From Glycine soja (lineage: Eukaryota; Streptophyta; Magnoliopsida; Fabales; Fabaceae): a stretch of DNA of 64,000 bases. Position 1 is the first letter of the stretch. Each line of letters begins with the position of its first letter. Shown piece by piece: positions 10,788-22,714 of this stretch. The DNA is taken from the NCBI RefSeq assembly GCF_004193775.1, contig NC_041002.1, positions 9,832,485 to 9,896,484 of the forward strand. Direction: 5' to 3'. The position numbers and the translations under genes are program-made. The notes under the pieces were generated by a model that had not been told where the DNA came from, did not search any database, and saw only the letters and a program-made list of their open reading frames with translations.

Positions 10788-11791
10788 TGTGAATGTATGA
10801 ATACATGATTTTGATGATGTCAAAGAATAATCAAACAAGGTTGTTTTCAAGATTACTTCAACAAACATTCAAAGGTTAAACATTATTTCAAGATTAAGAC
10901 AAGGTTGCTTCAACAAACAAGCATTGCTTCAAGATTCATTCAAGATCAACTTTTGCCTCAAAATACATTGTTTCCAACATATCAAGGCTCTGGTAATCGA
11001 TTACTAGGCAGTGTAATCGATTACCAGATGATAAGTTTGCAAATCAACTTTTTAAAAGGGTTTGAAGTTTGAAATTTGAATTTTGAATGTGTAATCGATT
11101 ACCATTGATGTGTAATCGATTACCAGCAACGAAATTCTTGAAATTCAATTTGAAAAGTCATGACCCTTCAAAATATAATTGTGTAATTGATTATCAGAAA
11201 CCTGTAATCGATTACTAGCAAAGAAGGGCCTATATATATATGTGTGTCTGACTTCGAAAAGAAGAGAGATATTCTAAGAGAACTTCATTGTCAAATGCTC
11301 TCTCAACAACTCTTGAGAAAACACTTGCAAATCTATTGAGTTCATCCAGGAACATCAAATTGTATTATCCACTCTAAAAGACAGAAATTTTTCTGTTCAT
11401 CTCAGAAAGTAAGTTGTAATCAAGAGACTGGTTGTCTCTTGAATTATGAGTTTCCTGAGCACAAGGGAAAGAGATTCATTGGGTGTTTAGAAGTTGTAAA
11501 AAGGATTTTTTTACAAAGTTAGTGAAAATCTCAAGTGGATTGCTTGAGGACTGGACGTAGGCACGGAAAGTGGTTGAATCAGTATAAATCAAGTTTGCAT
11601 TTCTCGCTTCCCTTATCTTAGTTATTTTAGTGCAATTTACTTTATCTTCGGCATTTAAAAGAACATTGTTAAATTAATTGTTTCTTCTTCTGCATTCTAA
11701 GCCTATCATTTAAAAGGGGGTTTAAGTTTGTTAATGGAAACATTTTGAAACTTAATTCACTTCTCTCTTAAGTTATTGAGGCCGTCGAACA
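10788..11791 (+). repeat. Solo LTR, SIRE/Maximus-like copia, palindrome-rich
   Basis: The unit starts TGTGAATGTATG and ends CGTCGAACA. The flanks ATAGT (10783-10787) and ATATT (11792-11796) match at 4 of 5 bases, a likely target-site duplication. It carries six TAATCGATTA-type palindromes (10994-11214), then a TATA box (TATATATATA, about 11231) and the marker GACTGGACGTAGGC ... CAGTATAAA (11550-11590), then a pyrimidine-rich 3' end. The same order recurs in LTRs at 29258-31108 and 32731-33943. No internal coding region follows, so it is a solo LTR. Confidence 0.75.
10994..11214. repeat. Array of TAATCGATTA palindromes
   Basis: Exact copies lie at 10994, 11014, 11092, 11113 and 11205, and one variant TAATTGATTA at 11184. 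Most are extended to GTAATCGATTAC. Spacing is irregular (20, 78, 21, 71, 21), with three pairs about 20 bp apart, roughly two helical turns. The array ends about 16 bp before the TATA box. Confidence 0.9.
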
Positions 11792-13255
11792 ATATTTACT
11801 TGCAAGTTTAGGGGGACCTTGACCCCTTGATTTTTTAATCCTAAAATAATATTTTAGTTTTTATAATAGGTTGATTATTTTCATTTAGGAGTTTGGTTAT
11901 TGAAATAATAACATTTAAATATTACTTATTTATTATTTTACAAAAATATTCTATTTTATTTTTGTAGTATTTATATTGTAAATAATAAAAAAATTAATTG
12001 TATTTTTTAAAATCTTATTTATATACAACTAGTTATATCTTTCTTAGAAATTCATGTATCTTTTTAATCCTCCTTTTTAGTTTTTATATAAAAAATTTAT
12101 TATGTAAAAATAAATAAATTATTCATAAAATAATTATAAATAAATGAATTTAATCATCACATTATTCTTATATAAGTTAAGGAATTTAAGGTTTGAAAAT
12201 TGAGAGAATAATTCAAATGAAAAGCTTTGATAAAGAAAATAGAGAAACTGGAAAGAGAAAAATCTATTTAATTTCATATGTTTTTATAATATTATAATTG
12301 ATTTTATTTAATATATAAATTATATAACTCTTGAGTTTCTTAATGTTTTAATATGACAATTAAGTGAATAAAAATTTAAATATAAATATAATTAGTCTTT
12401 TATTAAAAATTAACAAATTTGTATATATATATATATATATATAATAGTTTTTTAGGGTAATTATATAATTTAAATTTTTCACTCATTTTAAGGATAAAAT
12501 AGTATTTATATTATTCATTTTAATTAAAGCTAAAAGAGTGATTTTAACTTTCCGATTCCTTATAAGGTCAAAAGGATAATTATAAAAAATTATATTATAA
12601 TTATAATTTATGGGAGAAATATAATTATTATTTATATTAAAAAGTATTATATTTTAAATACTATAATTTCTCTTCTACAAGAAGACAATGAGTTGTGTGT
12701 CAAAAGTAGGTTTTCTTTTTCTTTTTTAACAGTAGTCTTATATTTCTCTTCACAATAGATTTCTTCACTTACATTTATGGCGCCTTATTAAAGGAGGAAT
12801 CAGCGTCTGCGATGGTGCTTCTTCTTCTCGTAGGAGTTGGCAACATCCATAATCGACAGGTTAGGAAGTCCAAACATGTTATAGAAAAAACATTTTTCTC
12901 CAATGTTGTGTTGGGCACAAAAGCTATGTTCTAGAAGACGACATGTGTTGAAATGAGGATCCATAGAGACATCACCAGCTGCTATTTCTCAAATTTTCAG
13001 CACGGGCATATGAGAAACAAGGATGTGAGAAATGAAAAGAAACAAGGTGCTAAATTTGAACAAATAAGAAAAAGAAAAAGGCTGTGAGAAACTTTTGTCT
13101 CTGTTGTGAGCATTTTTTTGTTCTTCATTCATAATTTACAAAAGTTAGAAATTTTGTCTCCGTTGCCTCCAATTCTATCGACAATAGTCCCCCTTAAATT
13201 TCAATTGCACTTTAAATATGTTTCAGGTTATTTGAATAATTTCTTTGGAGTGTTG
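11792..13255. other. AT-rich intergenic DNA, no gene seen
   Basis: This stretch holds AT-rich DNA with a short (TA)n run at 12421-12442. A less AT-rich patch at 12780-13060 has no sustained open frame. The frame at 13106-13288 runs into the next LTR and is not a gene. Confidence 0.6.
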
Positions 13256-13260
13256 GAGAA

Positions 13261-13660
13261 TGTTAGGAATTTTATAATTCCTAATTAATTAATATGGGTT
13301 ACATATTATATTATAACATTTATATTAGTTATTTACATTTAAATGAGTTCAATATAAAGTGATCTATTTAAGTGAGTCCATTAGACTGCCAACAGATGGC
13401 ATGGTTATGGTCCCCTATATACCAAATCAACAAACAGTTTCTCCTCTCCCCATCTGAAGAGAAAACGAAGGTCCCATAAAGAAGAAGGTGATTTGGTTGA
13501 GGAAGGTCATTAAACCAATTGTTCGTGACCACTGTCAGATCCGATGCGTGTTAATCAAGCTCTATGAATCCAGGTATTCCTTAAAACCTCTTGATAATCT
13601 GACGTAATGTGTTTTGGTGCTCATTTGGTATTGTATATGATTTATTGAAAATTCCCAACA
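13261..13660 (+). repeat. 5' LTR of the copia element (400 bp)
   Basis: It starts TGTTAGGAATTTTATAATTC and ends AAAATTCCCAACA, with short inverted ends. Apart from an 80-bp gap it is nearly identical to the 3' LTR (19012-19491). A TATA box, CTATATA (13415-13421), is followed by an A/C-rich likely transcription start region. The 3' copy of this box reads AATATA. Confidence 0.95.
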
Positions 13661-13662
13661 AG

Positions 13663-13675
13663 TGGTATCAGAGCC
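13663..13675 (+). other. Primer binding site (initiator tRNA-Met)
   Basis: TGGTATCAGAGCC is the canonical plant copia primer site, complementary to the 3' end of initiator tRNA-Met, two bases after the 5' LTR. Confidence 0.95.
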
Positions 13676-14650
13676 ACCATTACTGTTAGATTATTGGGAT
13701 TTAAAGCTTTGTTTAATATGTATTATATCTGGATCCTTTTAGTTATATGAATCCTAATTTTATTTTGGGGAGAAACTATTTTGATCAATAAAATTGTAAA
13801 ACCCCTAAATTTATGTGTTATGGCCATAAAGTTTTTCTCCTCTTTAGAATTAATAAAAGGCCTCTGCATTTGATTTACGGGGTTGTACAATTTTTTTTTT
13901 GTGTTGCATTTGCTGACATATTATCCTATTTGGGATACAGGTTCTACGTATCTGGTATTAGCATTTAGTACGTGACACAATTTCATATATATGTATATAT
14001 ATTTGGCCAACTGTTTTTTTTATGAAACGGTGATAAGCTGATAATTTATGTTATTCATGTGATTGGTATAAATTTGTGATAGTACTGTGATAAGTTTGTT
14101 TCGGGTGCGTAATTAGTTTACCATGATGTAATTTTTTCAAACATTTACTGTTATCACAATTGGGTGCAAATTTAACCATTACAAATCATTTCCATTTGAT
14201 TGTGTGTCCAGTAATTTTAATTAAATTGATTGAACCATTATGTTGCCAAAGTAACCTCTATTGTGTAAATTGATTTAATTAAATTGCATGGATGTTAGTA
14301 TGGAATTATTTATGCGAATTCTGCTCGGCCCAAAAGAAGACACAATTTGGCCAAATAATAACATACCTGCGATGATAAATATGTGACGATTATTAAGTTT
14401 TTTTTCATGAGAATAATAGTCGGTCCAAAGAAAGGCTGTTATTTGTCAGAACTAATTGTCAATATTTGATCATTGCGTTGAGAGTAACAATTACAAATTA
14501 ATTTCTCTGTCCAAAGACTAAAATTAATGTTGTGCTAGGTATCTTGTGATGAATCTGTTATGGGAAATATTTGCATGTCTTGTTATATATATTTTATATG
14601 ACTTGTTTGATTATCTGTGAACATTTTTTTTTTGTGTTCTCTGTTTAGTT
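13676..14650 (+). other. Leader of the copia element with a likely 3' splice site
   Basis: This 1-kb AT-rich leader has no long open frame. It ends in a T-rich tract and TGTTCTCTGTTTAG (14637-14650), a good plant 3' splice site immediately before the Gag reading frame opens. That suggests a spliced leader; the donor is not obvious. Its second half (14221-14660) is repeated in diverged form at 17471-17935. Confidence 0.55.
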
Positions 14651-17395
14651 AATATTACCAGTGCTGCAAATGTTACTGTCCAAGTGAATTCTATCCCAAT
14701 GCTAAATGGGACAAATTTTAAGGTTTGGAAGGAAGCCGTAGAAATTGTTCTTGGATGTATGGATTTGGACTTGGCATTGAGGACGGAACGACCCATTTCC
14801 ACTCCGGAAATCTCTAATGAGGTAAAAATTGAGAAGTGGAATCGGTCCAACCGAATGTGTCTTATGATCATGAAGCGCTCTATTTCAGAGGCGTTTCGGG
14901 GCTCTATTTCTGAGGGTCAAAGTGCAAAGAAATTCCTTGAGGAAATTGAGCAATACTTTGCCAAAAATGAAAAGGCGGAGACGAGTAACCTTTTGGCCAA
15001 ACTCATCTCCATGAAGTATAAAGGCAAAGGAAACATAAGGGAGTACATTATGGAGATGTCCAATCTCGCATCAAAACTCAAGTCACTTAAGTTAGAGCTT
15101 GGTGAAGACCTGCTCGTGCACTTGGTTTTGATCTCGCTTCCTGCACACTTTGGGCAATTCAAAGTGAGCTATAACACTCAAAAGGACAAATGGTCCCTCA
15201 ATGAGCTTATATCTCACTGTGTGCAATAGGAGGAGAGGCTGCAGAGAGATAGGACTGAAAGTGTTCACTTGACTTCGACCACTCAGAATAAGAAAAGGAA
15301 AAAGGCTAAGGGTGTTGCGAAAGGGACTTCTCAGCAAAAGAAGCAATATAAGGATGAGAAATTTACCTGTTACTTCTGCAAGAAGTCGGGACACATGAAG
15401 AAAGAGTGTCCCAAGTATGCCGCATGGCATATGAAGAAAGGTAAATTTCTTACTCTAGTTTGTTCAGAAGTTAATTTGGCTTTTGTACCTAAAGATACTT
15501 GGTGGGTAGATTCTGGTGCTACTACTCACATAAGTATGACTATGCAGGGTTGCCTGTGGAGCCGACTGCCAAGTGATGATGAAAGATTCATCTTTGTGGG
15601 TGATGGCAATAAGGTTGTAGTGGAAGCTATTGGAACTTTTAGATTACAGTTAAAAACTGGATTTTATTTGGATTTGTTTGAGACTTTTGTTGTACCCTCT
15701 TTTAGACGAAATTTGATTTCTATTTCTAGTTTGGACAAATTTGGATTTTCTTGTTCATTTGGAAATAATAAAGTTAGTCTCTACCAAAATTCAAATATGA
15801 TTGGTTCTGGTTCTATAATTGATAATCTTTACATGCTTGATGTTGTTAGTTCCTATAATGAAATACTGCAAATAAGTTCACATGGTACAAAACGAAAATT
15901 GAATGAGAATTCAGCCACCTTATGGCATAAGCGTTTAGGCCATATCTCTAAACAAAGAATTCAGAGACTTGTGTTGGATGAAATTCTTGACCCTTTGGAT
16001 TTATCAGACTTTGAGGTTTGTATTGAATGCATAAAGGGAAAACGAATAAATATAAGGAAATTAGGTGCTGAAAGAGCTAAAGACATCTTAGAACTAGTGC
16101 ATACAGACATTTGTAGTCCTTTTCCTACAACTTCTTGGAATGGACAACAATATTTCATTACGTTCATAGATGACTACTCTAGATACGGTTACCTATATTT
16201 GTTACATGAGAAATCCCAATTCCTAGACATTTTTAAAACTTTCAAGGCTGAGGTTGAACTTCAACTTGGAAAGAAAATTAAGGCTATCAAATCTGACCGT
16301 GGTGGTGAGTACTATGGCAGATATGATGGATCAGGAGAACAACGTCCAGGACCTTTTGCGCTGTTTCTCAAAGAGTGTGGAATTGTTCCGCAATACACTA
16401 TGCCGGGCAAACCCAGCATGAATGGTGTAGCAGAACGAAGAAACCGAACTCTTAAGGATATGGTGAGAAGTATGATTAGTCATTCCTCTTTGCCAGAGTC
16501 ACTTTGGGGAGAAGCCTTAAAGACTGCAGTTTACATCCTTAATATGGTGCCAAGTAAAGCAGTTAATAAAATCCCTTATGAACTTTGGACTGGTAAAAGG
16601 CCAAGCATTAAACATTTGCACATTTGGGGTTGTCCAGCTGAGGCACGGCCTTACAGGCCATATGAAAGAAAGCTGGACTCAAGAACAATTAGCTGTTATT
16701 TTGTTGGCTATGCTGAACGCTCTCGGGGCTATAAATTTTACAATCCCACCTTAAGATCCTTTTTCGAGACGGGAAATGCGAGATTTCTTGAGGAAGTTGA
16801 GTTTGGGAAGGAAGAGAACATAAGGAATGTTGTCTTTGAGGAAGAACCTGTTATTTACAGTGATCAAGTCCTCGTACCTATTGCTATTCAAGACACAACT
16901 CCAGCAATAGAAGACAATGTTCAAACTGTTGACATTGTTCCAGAACAAGACAACAATGAGGTTCTCCCTCAAATACTTTTATAGCAACCTCAACAACCTC
17001 AAGAAGTGTCATTAAGGAGATCCATTAGAGAGAGGAGAAGTGCAATCTCAAATGATTATATTATATTTCTCCAAGAACATGAGGATGGTGTTGGTTTAAC
17101 AGAGGATGATCCAATCAACTTCTGTCAAGCTATGCGCAGTTCTAACTCTCAAAAATGGATTGACGCCATGAAAGATGAGATGAAGTCTATGAATGACAAC
17201 GAAGTTTAGGATCTAGTCGAGTTGCCTGAAGGTGTGAAACCTATTGGTTGTAAATGGATATTTAAAACCAAGAAGGATTCAAAGGGTAATATCGAGAGAT
17301 ATAAGGCTTGTCTAGTTGCTAAAGGCTTTACTAAGAAGGAATGCATTGACTATAAAGAAACCTTTTCTCTAGTATCTTTAAAGGATTCTTTTGGT
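14651..17395 (+). pseudogene. Copia gag-pol (Gag, PR, IN, start of RT), three TAG stops
   Basis: A single frame runs through this interval, broken only by TAG at 15227-15229, 16982-16984 and 17207-17209. Gag (from the ATG at 14684, or just after the splice site at 14651) has the UBN2-type core, with LNGTNFKVWKEAVEIVLGCM. After 15269 come a CCHC knuckle ([14 protein letters not shown], residues 34-47 of that segment), the protease DSGATTHIS (Asp at residue 81), and the HHCC pre-integrase ([12 protein letters not shown] ... CIEC). The rve core then follows with its three acidic residues in HTDIC, SDRGGEY and [13 protein letters not shown] begins with FCQAMRSSNSQKWIDAMKDE and GCKWIFKTKKDSKGNIERYK, and stops near FSLVSLKDSF. 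Everything up to RT looks well preserved. CAG or TGG to TAG explains all three stops. Confidence 0.92.
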
Positions 17396-17470
17396 TAAAT
17401 TGTGTAATTTTAAGAAAATTTGTGTAATTTTAAGACCTCCCATTTATTGTATTAAATTATCTTGTATTTT

Positions 17471-17935
17471 TGGTTAAATTGATTGAAACAACATGTTGCC
17501 AAAGTAACCTCTGCTGCGTAAATTTATTTGATTGAACTTACACAGATGTTGCATGAAATTATTCATGTGAATTGTGCTCGGCCCAAAGGAAGACACAATT
17601 TGACAGAATAATTACATGCTTGCAATGGTAAACATGTGGTGATTATAAATAGTGTGATTTTCCATGTGAATAATGAAATGTTCAAAGACAATCATATTTG
17701 ACCAGAATAATCATCATATAAGTTGTTCATGTGAGCAATGGAATGTCCAAAGACAACCTTTGTTTGACGGGACTTATCACCAATGTTTGATCAATGCATT
17801 GAGAGTACCACTTGCAGTTAGTCTATTTCAATCCAAAGATTGAGGATTAATGGTGCGCTAGGTATCTTGTTTGGGTCTTGAAATTTACCATAAAGATTAT
17901 TTATGCATTGCATGTTTGTTGTTCTCTTCTTTAAT
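17471..17935 (+). repeat. Second, diverged copy of the element's own leader
   Basis: This stretch matches 14221-14660 in the same orientation: shared blocks include GTTGCCAAAGTAACCTCT, GCTCGGCCCAAA, GAAGACACAATTTG, GCTAGGTATCTTG and a T/C-rich end at GTTCTCTTC. It lies exactly where the RT palm, YVDD and most of RNase H should be. It suggests recombination or template switching during reverse transcription. The two copies differ throughout, so the event is old or joined two different family members. Confidence 0.85.
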
Positions 17936-18329
17936 TGTTGTTGTTGCTGTTACTACTATGGTTTAAATTACTCATATTATGTGAATCCCAAATCTGCATG
18001 TGTAAAATTTAGAGTTTGAAATTATTTTGTGGGAATCCTAAGGTGATATATGAGTAATCTTGGCATGTAACACTAGAAGTAGTAAAGCGCATTTTGCGTT
18101 AATTGAAGAGAACAAGAAACTACGTGTTTTCATATCGAAAGTCTAGAAGTCTAGAGATCATTGGGTATTCTGACTTCGATTATTTCAGAATGTTTTAATA
18201 GCAATCACTTCACATAAGGATTCACATTTGACCATGTTGGTGGAGTTAATATTTTTCTATGAGACATTATACTAGAATTTATGATTGCTAAATTATTGTA
18301 ATTGGCTTGCTTGTTGTCGCCAACATTAA

Positions 18330-18570
18330 GTAGCCATCAGGTGTTTATTGAAATAATATCTTAGCAGTCTTATTAAGGATTCAACCAAATAAAAGTTTAT
18401 TGACATAAGGTATTTGGTTGTTAAATAAAGAATCCAAAAATATAGATTTGTATAGAACATATAGGAACTCATTCCATGTTAGATGATCCACTTACTAAAG
18501 GTATGACACTAAAGTTTTTTTTTTCACGAGCACACTGCTCATATGGGTATAATTCCTGATAATACCTTAG
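18330..18570 (+). pseudogene. C-terminal remnant of copia RNase H/pol
   Basis: After the misplaced leader copy, shifting frames give a faint RNase H tail (about 18380-18440, a stretch like KFIDIRYLVVK). The well-known pol C-terminal motif then appears as HSMLDDPLTKGMTLKFF (about 18470-18520), close to the family pattern ADPLTKGLPPK. This shows that RT and RNase H were once present and that the middle was lost. Confidence 0.75.
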
Positions 18571-19000
18571 TTTAGTGGGAGTCTTACTTATGTTTTATAT
18601 CTTATGGTTTACAAACATATTTGTTATTTGGATTTTCTGCAGAAATAAAGTTGAAGTTTATCATTTCATTATAAGTTTGTTTGTGTGCAATATTTGTATT
18701 GCATTTTGGATTGATCTCTATAAAGAATAAAGTTTGGACTAGTTGGAAATAGACATGATTAAGATCACATTGTATGTAATTTCCATGCCATTTATCCATA
18801 TTTGATCTATGTCATCGAGTTTGAGTAACAGTGGTGATCATTGTGGCTTAGTCAAGCTAAATTATGATGAAAACTGCAGTGGTTTCCTGTTGCTATATGA
18901 GATGGACCAGATTGTATAAAAGGAGTCTAAAAGTAAATAACGTACGATTGCGCGCCTAAAGAATTTTGTGATATAAATGTCTAAGGTTAATATGAAGCCC

Positions 19001-19011
19001 AAGTGGGAGAT
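19001..19011 (+). other. Polypurine tract
   Basis: AAGTGGGAGAT directly precedes the 3' LTR at 19012. Purine-rich tracts in this place prime plus-strand DNA synthesis. Confidence 0.85.
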
Positions 19012-19491
19012 TGTTAGGAATTTTATAATTCCTAATTAATTAATATGGGCTACATATTATATTATAACATTTATATTAGTTATTTACATTTAAATGGGTT
19101 CAATATAAAGTGATCTATTTAAGTGAGCCCATTAGACTGCCAACAGATAATTGATATGGGCTTAATGAGCGGAAATCAGTTTGGTCCATTAGGGGATAAT
19201 GGGAAACCTAATAGGTTTAAAACATAAGGCATGGTTATGGTCCCCAATATACCAAATCAACAAACAGTTTCTCCTCTCCCCATCTGAAGAGAAAACGAAG
19301 GTCCCATAAGGAAGAAGGTGATTTGGTTGAGGAAGGTCATTAAACCAATTATTCGTGACCACTGTCAGATTTCGCTGCGTGTTAATCAAGCTCTATGGAT
19401 CCAAGTATTCCTTAAAACCTCTTGATAATCTGACGTAATATATTTTGGTGCTCATTTGGTATTGTATATTGTTTATTGAAAATTCCCAACA
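19012..19491 (+). repeat. 3' LTR of the copia element (480 bp)
   Basis: It has the same start and end as the 5' LTR and nearly the same sequence, plus 80 bp at about 19150-19229 that the 5' LTR lacks. Outside the indel only scattered differences are visible, so the insertion is fairly recent on the scale of this window. Confidence 0.95.
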
Positions 19492-20028
19492 GAGAAAACA
19501 GAAATTTCATACTAAAATGAAATCACACCAAGGAAGCGGATTAGGACAATTTTGAAACAAAAAATCACTGAAACATCAAGTGCCAAACATATGCACAATT
19601 TTCCAAACATATGCACAATTCTGTTAAAGAAACAAACTAAGGTTTGGGATACAAGGGAGAATGTAAAAGTTAAAGGGGTTTTATGTAGGTGAAAAAAGAA
19701 AGAAAGAGATACATGTTAATTAAAATAATCCTCAGGGGAGGTCATATAATATGATCAAACAAATAAGAAAATTGAATAACAACAACAATACTAATAACAA
19801 CACCTAGAGTTTGAGTTTTCAACATATAATTATGTTAAATACTTAATTTTTTTTACTACACGTTCAATTTAAGTAAAATTACTTCTCGTAAAAAATATAT
19901 ATAACTTGTAAAGAAAAAAATTAATATAAAATATATTAAAACACGAAAAAAAAATTTAAAATTAATTTTTTGTCTTCTAATTTATTAATTAGGTTTGAAT
20001 TATCTTTTTTTTTTCAATTTATTCCTCT

Positions 20029-20193
20029 CATTTCTAAACTAATTCAATTTGATTCTGTCATCTAAATTAAATTAACATTATTGAGAAATGTTAGAAAATA
20101 TTTGTTTTGTGAAAGTCTTAAATTGAAGTACAATTTCTTAGCACTACTGTCTAATTTAGATGGTAGAATTAAGTTGAATTAATTTTAGAAATT
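20029..20193. repeat. Foldback (MITE-like) element
   Basis: The arm 20029-20069 (CATTTCTAAACTAATTC ... CATCTAAATTA) is repeated in inverse orientation at 20152-20193 with few mismatches, separated by about 82 bp. A weaker inverse match continues outward. The target-site duplication is not clear. Confidence 0.7.
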
Positions 20194-22506
20194 AGAGTAT
20201 CAAATTCAATAAAAATAAATAAATGACTAAATTGAATTTAAAAAAATTAAAAAAAAAACTAATTTATCCAAAAATAAAAAGGAAACTAAAAGCACACACA
20301 CGTTCTTTGAATTAATAAATTGACGTAATATTATATCAATATTTATATGAAATAATTGTTTCTTTAAATTTGTTAAAAACATAAAGAGGAATAAAGAGAA
20401 AGAAAAGTGAGGCAGCAGACAACGGAGCACAAAGCATCCAAATGTTCTATACAGTATATATGCGATTATGCGTCTCATTTGAACACAAAGGCTTACGTTC
20501 TGATCTGGCACAGAATAATGGAAACAGATGGAACTCGAACGACGTGATTGAAATTCAAGGCCTGAATTATAATTTTTTCCTTTCCAAAATAAATATTGGA
20601 TTTAAAAAAATATCCTAAAATTAATGTCGTGTTTCACTTTTTAAAGTAACGTAACATTAAATAATCTTTTTCATCAATATTCTAATACATCTTACAGCTT
20701 TGTTATGGCTATTAAATCCTTCACAACTTGACTCTTGGATGACTTTAAAGTTTAAAATACAAAAGGGGAGGGGGAGCCTAAAATTGATTCCTGCAGAAAT
20801 CACGTGTGTTTTATTAATTTTTTAGTTTTGTAAAATAGATTTTAGGATAGATACGTAAGAAGTAAAAATATATATTTTTATTGATTATATTTGTATGATT
20901 TACGAATTATATATCTAAGTGATTTTTCTTAATTTTGTTTAAAAATATCATATGTAATCATCAATTATTTTTTCAAAATCAACTTTCCAAAAAAAATAAT
21001 TCTACTAAAATTTAAAATAAATGGATCCTAAAATAAACTTTCTTGTAGCATCACAGAAATATATTAAATTAAACATTGTTAGATATATTATTATTAATTT
21101 TTTGTGTAGGATTTCTTAAAATTATTTATATATTTGTTCTTATAACACAAAATTTTCATATCAATGGATAATATTAAAATCCAACCCCTAAGAAAAAAAT
21201 TATAAAATTAATAAAATTAAAAATATAGGAAAAAATGATTATTTGATACCCTGAATGGGAATGGAGATAGGCTAACAAAAATAAATAGAAGAATGGTTAA
21301 GTATGGTACAGTACAATTGTTAGAAATTTTATGATTAGAAATGTTATTTTTGGAAATATCTTTTAAAATTTAAAATAATTTAAATAAAAATTAAATAACA
21401 AGAAAGTTATTGGTTAATTCATTCTCACAAATCCATTCTACATATATTTTTCCATCTTTTCTTATTCTCATGTATAAGGGTGGAAATCTTATATTCACAT
21501 GAAATTATTTAAAATAATTTTCCACTTTCCTCTTATTCTATCTCATTTATTTATCTATTTAATATTTTTTTTAAATTAAAATAAACTTAAAAATATTTAC
21601 CAAACATTTTTTATGAGAATAATATTCAAATAATATTTTAATAATAACATTTCTAGGAAAATTTTCTCAGAAATATAATCAAAATTCGTGAAAGTAATAA
21701 TTTAAGGTAAAAATAAAAGTAATAATTAACATTCCTAGGAATCAATAATACCCAACACAATTTTTAAAGCTTGTAATAAATATGGATATGTAATATTCAC
21801 ATGTTATATATATTCCTAAGAATCAACTGTTAATTTGTGAAACAAACACGCTCTCAATGTTAAGCAACTTTTAAGTTTCAAATATTTTTTATTTTTTATT
21901 TTAGTATATTGAATATTAAGTTAATAAACTTAAAAGTATTTGAAGAAAATATTTAATAAAAAATAATTATATTAATAAACTAAACAAACTGAACTCAAAT
22001 TTCATATGTTTCAAATTATTGAAGTTTTTTTGCTGTATAATATGTTAATTAAGTTTTAAAAAAAACTTTATATTCCACTTATTAAACAATTGTCAAATTT
22101 AAGCATTACACTATTTTATTAATCAAATCTAAATTTCAATTACTCTTAAATAAATCCTTCAATAAAAACTTACAATTAAATATCTAAACTAAGTGAAATA
22201 AGCTCTCATGACAAAAATATAACATACTTTTTGCTAAAAAGTACTATAATTTATTATTATGAAAAGTGTTACCCCGTTTGATGATAATAACGGTGCTTAT
22301 TAGTTTTATAGCTATTAGTATTAGTATACTTTCCAAAAACAAAAAAGTATTAGTATTAGTATTTTTTTATCAAATTAGTATTAGTATTTTAGTAGTGTCT
22401 AATATAGTTAGGAGAATATTAATCAATATTGTGATCACATGATTTAAGGAAGCAAATTAGTGTTGATCCTAACAAATCTTCATAACTCAATTCACTTAAA
22501 CATTTC

Positions 22507-22507
<1 letters not shown>

Positions 22508-22568
<61 letters not shown>
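22508..22568. repeat. (AT)n microsatellite
   Basis: About 60 bp of uninterrupted TA repeats. Confidence 0.98.
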
Positions 22569-22570
<2 letters not shown>

Positions 22571-22663
22571 AAGAAAGAAAGCAAATTGGCGTGCAGGCTC
22601 ATTGGGCTGTTTCAGTGTTTCGTGTGTAAGCGATAATATTATGAATCTATGATGCGCTAGCAC

Positions 22664-22714
22664 ACACGCGTGTCTTGCGCTCACGTGCCGGCCTAATGTT
22701 TCTCCCCACGTGGC
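22664..22714. promoter_or_regulatory. Cluster of G-box and ACGCGT motifs
   Basis: CACACGCGTGTC (22663-22672), CACGTG (22682-22687) and CACGTGGC (22707-22714) lie within 50 bp in a GC-richer patch next to an AT microsatellite. CACGTGGC is the classic plant G-box/ABRE core recognised by bZIP and bHLH factors. No convincing gene follows on either strand, so this may be a relic promoter or chance. Confidence 0.4.

Larger units (their letters stand above)
13256..19496 (+). mobile_element. Full-length Ty1/copia insertion with target-site duplication
   Basis: The element proper is 13261-19491, flanked by identical 5-bp duplications GAGAA (13256-13260 and 19492-19496). It has two LTRs (400 and 480 bp), a tRNA-Met primer site, a leader of about 1 kb, gag and pol in one frame, a 3' region and a polypurine tract. 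The 5' LTR lacks 80 bp present in the 3' LTR. Pol is defective: three TAG stops, and most of RT and RNase H is absent, replaced by a second copy of the leader (17471-17935). It could only move with enzymes supplied by relatives. Confidence 0.95.

Noticed and set aside
10994..11214. CRISPR-like array (regular short repeats)
   Set aside because: Repeats are 10-bp palindromes, spacing is irregular, there are no cas genes, and the DNA is a plant LTR.
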